64,000 bases of DNA from Lindgomyces ingoldianus (taxonomy: Eukaryota > Ascomycota > Dothideomycetes > Pleosporales > Lindgomycetaceae): positions 275,029 through 339,028 of the forward strand of contig NW_022985216.1 of NCBI RefSeq assembly GCF_010093535.1, given 5' to 3'. Each line of letters starts with the position of its first letter. The stretch's first letter is position 1. Both the position numbers and the translations under genes were made by a program. This document shows positions 58,250 to 64,000 of this stretch, piece after piece. The notes beneath the pieces were generated by a model. That model searched no databases. It was not told the origin of the DNA and was given only the letters and a program-made list of their open reading frames with translations.

Positions 58250-61200
58250 AAAGCGAAAAATCCATTAACTTTTGGCGAATTGAGGAAGACCGGAGCTGCG
58301 GCGACTGAGGGGGTTGCAAGATAAGTACCGGTACCTAACCCTAAACCCCCCCTCTCTCCTAGAGAACTAGGGATAAGTACCAGAGGACAAGACGACTGCG
58401 CGGGACCTAGGGGAGTCATAAATTAATAGAATTAGAGGTGGAGGACACGCGTTAGGGGCAGTAATTAACCTAAACACGCGTTAGGACGCGCAAGGCAACT
58501 AAAGCAGAGAATATAAGGAAACAACAAAGAAACTTAGGCAATAGAAGTAAAACAGACAAGGTAATTAATGTTAACTAAGAGGCCCCTAAAGCCCTACAAT
58601 TAACCCGCACTTAAGGCTAACTAAAAACAAGACATAACAAAGGAACAGGTATACCTAAAAAAAAGCGCAAGAGTAAGACAGAAGAAAGACCTATTAGCTA
58701 TAGTGCTTACAGCACTTAAAGAGACCTAAAACAAGATAGTAGCTATAATAAAGTAGATAGAAAGAGAACACATAACCTAGATTAAAATAACAAGGGCACT
58801 TACCTAAGAGGTGGAGGCACTAAAGACAGAGAACAAAGCAATAGTAGACAAAGTTAAGACCCTTCTAGCTAGATCTTATACGCTGCCTAGTAGATCGCCA
58901 TCTTACGCTGCTGTGGCACAATTGCCCCTAAGCAGCTAGCCTAGTAACTTATAGACCCTTTCTACTAACACAGCACCCTTAATAACAATAGACACATTCT
59001 ACTACACAATTAATACATCTAGGATTAAGAAAGTAGACAAGGAGAAGGCAAAACTAGGCAAGATTAGACAAGCTATTAAAAAGAAAATGCAGACAAACTA
59101 TAAGCACACAGAATAGTAATATATAGCAGTAGTTAGAGACCTAAGGAACACTAATTAAATTAGAGTTACATGTAGGGACAAAAGTAAGCTCTAGGCAGTT
59201 AAAAAGGCAGCCTACAAGACAGCAGCTAGGGGAGTTAGGATACTGCGTGACTAGCTCTTCCTAATTAGGGTAGATAACACTAACTAGCTAGCAGTGCTGT
59301 TAGAGGAAGAACAAATCTAACTAAAAGCCCTAGAGGCCCTTAGAGCTAAAAATAGAGTGCAGGTAGCAAAAGTTAGCTAGCTAAGTAAAAAGGATTTAAG
59401 AAAAGCATATAAATTAATAGTAGTGTATGTTACTAAGAGCAGCAATGCAGCCTAGCTGCTATAAGAACAGTACTTCTACATTAACAGAGAATCTGCATAC
59501 ACAAGACTGTTTAAACTGCAAAATAGACTATTATAGTGCTACTAATGCTAATAGCTAGGGCATAAGGCATTCACATGCACAAGGCAGCAGGTTTGTGCTA
59601 GGTGCGCTAGCAAAAAACACTACTACAGTAAATACTAAGTAATAGTCCCTAAATGCGTACTTTATAAGAGCCTCTATAAATCTTTCTTTAAGAACTGTTA
59701 AGTGCTATACCTTAGTTAAAATGCCTAGAACGCTTAAGATATTCTAACTTAATATAAAAAAAAGACATAAGGTACTGCACAGTGTAATAAATAACAAGTA
59801 ACTATAAAACTTTACTATATTAGCTATTTAAAAACCTTATGTATAAAGAAATAAAAAAGAGAGGATTATTACAACACTAGCTAGACACACCTACTAGGCT
59901 AAATTTACGCTAACTGCATGTAGAGACAGGAGGTGGCCCTTCTAGAGTATGCTCTAGATACAGAAAGACATTAAAGCTAAATAGCTACTAGTATAGTTGC
60001 TAGACCTTACAGCAGCAACACTATAACTACCTAGTTAAATAGTCCTAGTAGTGTTAGTCTATATTAAGATAAAAAATAAGTAAGCACTAAAAAAGATAAT
60101 AAATTACATCTAGACTTTAATCTAAACTACACATAACTAAACTAGGACACAGGTAGACATAGTTTTAGCAGGTGATTTTAACTAACATAACTAATTATAA
60201 GGAAAAGATAATGTGTTAAACACTTACTAAGGTAAAGTAAACTCTATTATACACCTTATAGTAGACTATTTACTCTACAGCTTACTTCTTAGGGGCATAA
60301 AAACATAGCAGCAAGGAATAAGTAAAAGCACTATTAATTTAATGCTAACTTTAGATAACCTAGCAGCTATAGCACTATACTGTAAAGTCTATAAGACAGA
60401 ACATAAGTTAGATTATAAAGTAATTAAAATAACTTTTAATATAAACACTCTAGAACAGTAAGCAGAAGTAAGACTATTATTTAAAAATGCACTATAAAAA
60501 GTAATATAAATAAGAGTTAAAAAGACACTTAAAGCTAAACTAATAGAGGGCAGTGTATAGTAGTAGACAGATAGGCTAATAGAAGCAGTAATAAAGGTAG
60601 TCTATAAGCTAACCCTAAGAGCTAGGCCCTTACTGTATGCAAAAAAATAGTAGACTATAGACTTTACATAGTTGTAAAGAGTATATACACACTAGAAAAA
60701 TAAAGCAAAAGCAGAATAGTAGGCAAAAAAAATAAGTATAGAGATAGAATAATAAGTAAAGGTAGCAGTAAAAGAATTTTACAACGCAACATAGCAGCAG
60801 CGTAGAACCTACTAGAAGGACTTTTTAGTAAATAATGCTAACATTTAAAAGGCTATAAAATACCTTAAGCTAAATAGTGCTATAATGTTTAATAAAATAC
60901 TCTTTCTAAAAAAAACTAATAGATTAAGCATAAAAGAAAATCTAAAGATAGTAAATAAGTTGCTATAGTTATTCTTTTTACTACTTTTAGACACTATTAA
61001 GAATAAAGGTAAACGCTAGTAATGTAGCCTAGTTAGCATGCCTAACCTAACTATAAATAAAATAGAATGCTGTCTGTTTACAGCTAAGCTGTAGAAGGCA
61101 CTAGGCAATAATAAGCTTCTAGTTATAGTATAGAGGCAGCTATAGCTAGTTGTAAAAGAGAGAATCCTACTTTTATTTTAAACATTACTAGAAGAGGGGG

Positions 61201-63790
61201 TTATCCTAGTATAGTAGAGAAACGCTTAGATTATCCTGCTTAAAAAGCTAAAAAAAAAGGCAACTATAAAGTAGCAAAGTTATAAAGACTTATCTTTTTA
61301 CTATTAACTCTTAGTAAGATTCTTAAAGCTGTTATAGTAAAAAAAATTTTATATATAATAAAAACATATAGGTTACTTTCTATAAACTACTTTAGTAAAA
61401 GAAAATAGTAATTAGTAAAATAAGTGCTATTAATGTTGTAAAAATACATCTACAACACATAAAAATCTAAGAAAGTGCTAAGTCTAGTAAGCTTTAACAT
61501 AAAAAGAGCATATAATAAAGTATGTAAAGACAGGCTAACCTAGAGGCTCTGTGCTAGAGGGATACTACTAGGCCTAGTATAATAGATAGACGCCTTTTGC
61601 TCTAATTATACAGCAACTATTATAGTTAACAGCTACACGTCTAAGAAGAAACTGCTGCCCTAGGCAGAGCTTTTATAAGGATTCTCTATTTTCTTTAATC
61701 TTGTTTTTTTTCTTTAACGCTAATCTAGTCTAACACTAGATTAATGCTTATAGCAGTTTATTTACCTTTATAAATAACTATAATACTTAAGTAATAAAAC
61801 CTTTAGCTAAAAAAAATTCTGTAAAACTCTAAAACATTATTAAAAAAGTAATAAAGTAAAAAAAAAAAAAGTAAAGTAACTTTTAAAAAAAACAAAACTA
61901 CTTTAATACACTTTATAAAAAATAGAGGTAAAATAAGTGTAAAACTAGTAAGTGTTAAAAGATAGCTAGTTAAACTAATAATAAAAGCTAAGATTCTAGG
62001 CGTTATTATAGATGTAAGGCTAAGATATAAGCAGCATATAGTAAGGGCAGCAGCAAGGGGCCTAAGAGCAGCCCTAGCGCTAAGGCAGTTACAGATAGTC
62101 TCCTCTGCTACAGCCTAGCAGCTTTTTAAGTTAATAGTAGCACTAGTAGTAGACTACACATTAAGTGTATAAATGCACACTTACAGCATAATTTTAATAA
62201 AAGTAATAAATAGAATATAGAAAATAAAAGCTTAAGCTGTTATAAGCTACTTCTAGATAGTTACTGCAGCTATAGCAAAGGCAGAAGTAAGTCTATAGAC
62301 AGTGCATAAACGCTACATAGTAAGGGCTATTAAGATGTAGATTAATGTCTACATGCTGCTAAAAATAAACTCTATGTTAAAATTCTATATTATAGGCTTT
62401 TAACAGTTTTAATTACTACTATAAAAGATTACAGAATAGCTAGAAGAGCTTAATACTAACTAAATAGAAATAATTAATCTACATAGTGTGTAGCTATAAA
62501 ACTATTACATTTTAGTAATAATTAAACTAGACTAAGCAAAAGCTATAACACTAGCTAACTAGTGTAATAGTATTAGAATTGCAATAAGCGCATTTGTCTA
62601 GCTTAGTATAGTAGGGATAGGAGAGGCGATAGACAACACACAGAGGGGAGCGCCTGCTTAAGCTGCTACCTTGTCCTTTACCTTAGAACCTAGGACAGAG
62701 CAAAACCCCTACACAGCAGAGCTAGCAGCAATGGCAGCAGCGCTAACCTCCCTTCTAACATGCTAGACAGCAGACTAGGTTATTATTCTCACTAGCAGCT
62801 AAGCAGCTATACAGGCAATACGCTAACTGTAGGATTAGTCTAGCTAAGCTAGCATTAAACAGATCTACAACGCAACTTAGGCACTAAGGGAAAGGCAGTG
62901 CTCTGTATATATAGTATAGTGCCTAGCAGGAAGCAACAATTTAGTAAAGAAGGCTAAGAAAGTAGTAAGAAAAGCTATAGCAGACAGCAGCGTGCTAACT
63001 AGACCCTTTTACTAAGCAAGGTTAGCAGTAACTAGGACTATAGTAAGAAACTAGGGACAGAGAAAAGACTTACTAACAGGAGTAAAGAGATACTTGTGTA
63101 AGATAGACATAGCTCTACTTAGGAAACACACTAAGAAGCTCTACAACGCTCTAACCTAGCAAAAAGCTGTTACAGTTATGTTACAGCTATCTAACCCCTA
63201 AGTACCCTAAGGGCTTAGCACAGAGTATATAGGCTCCTCAGCCTCCGTACCTCTGCCTCTAACTCTAAGGTTTACTCTTGTTACCCTCTATCCTGCATTC
63301 CCTCTCTGTGACCTGTGTTTCCTGCTTAATACCTCTTACAGAAGCAAAGATACTAGCACAATTACAAACTAGGATAACACAGCTAAACACATACCTATAC
63401 TAAATAGAAGCTGCAGACTTAAACATGTGCATATGTAGTTAGGCAGAAGAAACTATTTAGCACTTTCTCTTTTAATGCTAAAGATAGGACACACTCTAAA
63501 TATAAATGCTTTAGCAAATAGAGACTAGAAGAGAAAACCTCCCCTTCTTTCTAGAGGGAAAAGCACTAGTAGACCTAGCAGAATAGTCGCTAGACATTAA
63601 CATAGTAAAGATAATAGTTAGGTACGCAATAGCAACAGGCTGCCTAGAGCAAGAAAGAAATAGAAACCTAGAACTACAGAAACAATAGTAGAAAAGAGAC
63701 GCTTAATACTAACTTTACATAACAGTAGGCTCTACTTTACTTGCTAACAAAAGAACTTTAAACACTTAAAAAAGAGACTTTAAAAACACT
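58250..63790 (+). mobile_element. degenerate Tad1-type LINE, all open frames destroyed by RIP
   Basis: Order on the plus strand matches Tad1-clade LINEs. ORF1 leaves a CCHC knuckle C-x2-C-x4-H-x4-C at 59537-59578 and a second at about 59594-59638 whose last Cys codon is TAC. The endonuclease should lie around 59.9-60.5 kb but is hard to read. The reverse transcriptase shows FNIKRAYNKVC (61493 on), AFCSN, and at 61767-61778 FINN where the active-site FVDD belongs. RNase H is readable near 62,700 (NPYTAELAAMAAALTSLL). The C-terminal HFL..C zinc region is at about 63.4-63.5 kb. Catalytic Asp codons have become Asn and many Trp/Gln codons are TAG, so the element is inactive. Borders are approximate. 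Confidence 0.9.
63168..63340 (+). mobile_element. 173-bp solo-LTR-like insertion inside the LINE
   Basis: Begins TGTTACAGTT and ends CTCTTACA, with TG...CA termini typical of LTRs. It interrupts the LINE ORF2 after the KKLYNALT segment, and the protein-like frame resumes after it (EAKILAQLQTR). The flanks AAAGC (63163-63167) and GAAGC (63341-63345) look like a 5-bp target duplication differing by one G-to-A change. It is a second copy of the element at 57422..57596. Confidence 0.8.
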
Positions 63791-64000
63791 TACTATAAAT
63801 TATAATTAGGGGGATATGTAACAACTACGCTAGATAGCAGAGCAGGAGGCATGTAAGGGCTACAAGGAGTTAAGCCATCACTAAGGAAGCGCTTAGGTAA
63901 TAACACACTAGTGCCCTCTAGGCTAGAGCCGGGCGTAATAAAGACATCATCATCAATGGTAAGGCTTGTACTGCGAACCAGCCACACTCGGATTAAGCCA
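63791..64000. other. less-altered sequence at the window end
   Basis: Composition becomes less AT-rich. A purine tract AGGGGGATA followed by TGTAACAACT near 63820 could mark the start of another LTR. The window ends before this can be judged. Confidence 0.35.

Larger units (their letters stand above)
56840..63820. repeat. AT-rich, RIP-altered repeat block
   Basis: Seven kilobases with very high TpA, stop codons in every frame, and coding motifs in which TGG, CAG and Asp codons have become TAG, TAA or Asn. These are the C-to-T and G-to-A changes made by RIP. GC-richer islands remain at the 173-175 bp repeats and at 57.9-58.35 kb. The rest contains the degenerate LINE described separately. Confidence 0.92.

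Noticed and set aside
58330..58350. CCTAACCCTAAACCCC-like stretch resembling telomere repeats
   Set aside because: Only about one and a half TTAGGG-type units; too short to indicate a telomere or an internal telomeric tract.
57422..63340. The two similar 173-175 bp repeats read as paired LTRs of one element
   Set aside because: The enclosed sequence is a LINE whose ORF2 is interrupted by the right copy, so they cannot be the two ends of one LTR retrotransposon.
63793..63987. Minus-strand 64-codon ORF at the window end
   Set aside because: Starts and ends within repeat-like sequence, no recognisable domain, and is cut close to the window border.

Overview
The window looks like nuclear DNA of a filamentous ascomycete (Pezizomycotina; a leotiomycete-like genome would fit, but I cannot prove the class). 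The reasons are: genes broken by many 45-100 bp GT-AG introns; families typical of these fungi (RTA1, Abr1/Fet3-like multicopper oxidase, LaeA-like methyltransferase, HET and CorA-like remnants, Lsb5, Scp160); and a terminal AT-rich block that carries the CpA-to-TpA footprint of repeat-induced point mutation (RIP). Exon structures below were assembled by hand from splice signals and reading-frame continuity. Coordinates give the whole gene span, with exons listed in the evidence.

Region by region. 1-6.6 kb: an RTA1-family membrane protein flanked by gene-poor sequence. 6.6-12.8 kb: a secretion-related block with a SET-domain protein that has an N-terminal signal peptide, a small Kex2-type propeptide, a 7-exon multicopper oxidase and a 187-residue secreted protein whose first intron is best read as GC-AG. 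15.8-31 kb: a conserved housekeeping core, comprising a 1945-residue ZNFX1-type RNA helicase (CCCH + SF1 helicase + NF-X1 fingers + RZ finger), F-actin capping protein alpha, two conserved disordered/nuclear-type proteins and, divergently, an Lsb5 VHS/GAT endocytic adaptor. 31-38.6 kb: a tiny Cys-rich ORF, a multi-pass membrane protein, an AYR1-like short-chain dehydrogenase with one in-frame TAG, and a LaeA-like methyltransferase with ten exons, one only 8 nt. 41.3-45.5 kb: the multi-KH vigilin Scp160. 46.3-53.8 kb: accessory sequence with a small secreted protein, fragments of CorA-like and HET genes, an F-box protein, a 12-bp tandem repeat and three strong palindromes or hairpins. 53.8-56.6 kb: a seven-exon gene for a 785-residue secreted protein. 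56.8-64 kb: a RIP-destroyed Tad1-type LINE in which ORF1 zinc knuckles, reverse transcriptase and RNase H can still be read, interrupted by a 173-bp solo-LTR-like insertion with a 5-bp target duplication.

The genes do not form one pathway. The most interesting points are the RIP-degraded LINE with its nested insertion; the signal-peptide SET protein; the SDR broken by a single UAG; the 785-residue secreted protein beside the RIP block; the GC-AG intron; the 8-nt microexon; and the cluster of hairpins at 52.7-53.4 kb. No CRISPR, rRNA or convincing tRNA gene was seen.
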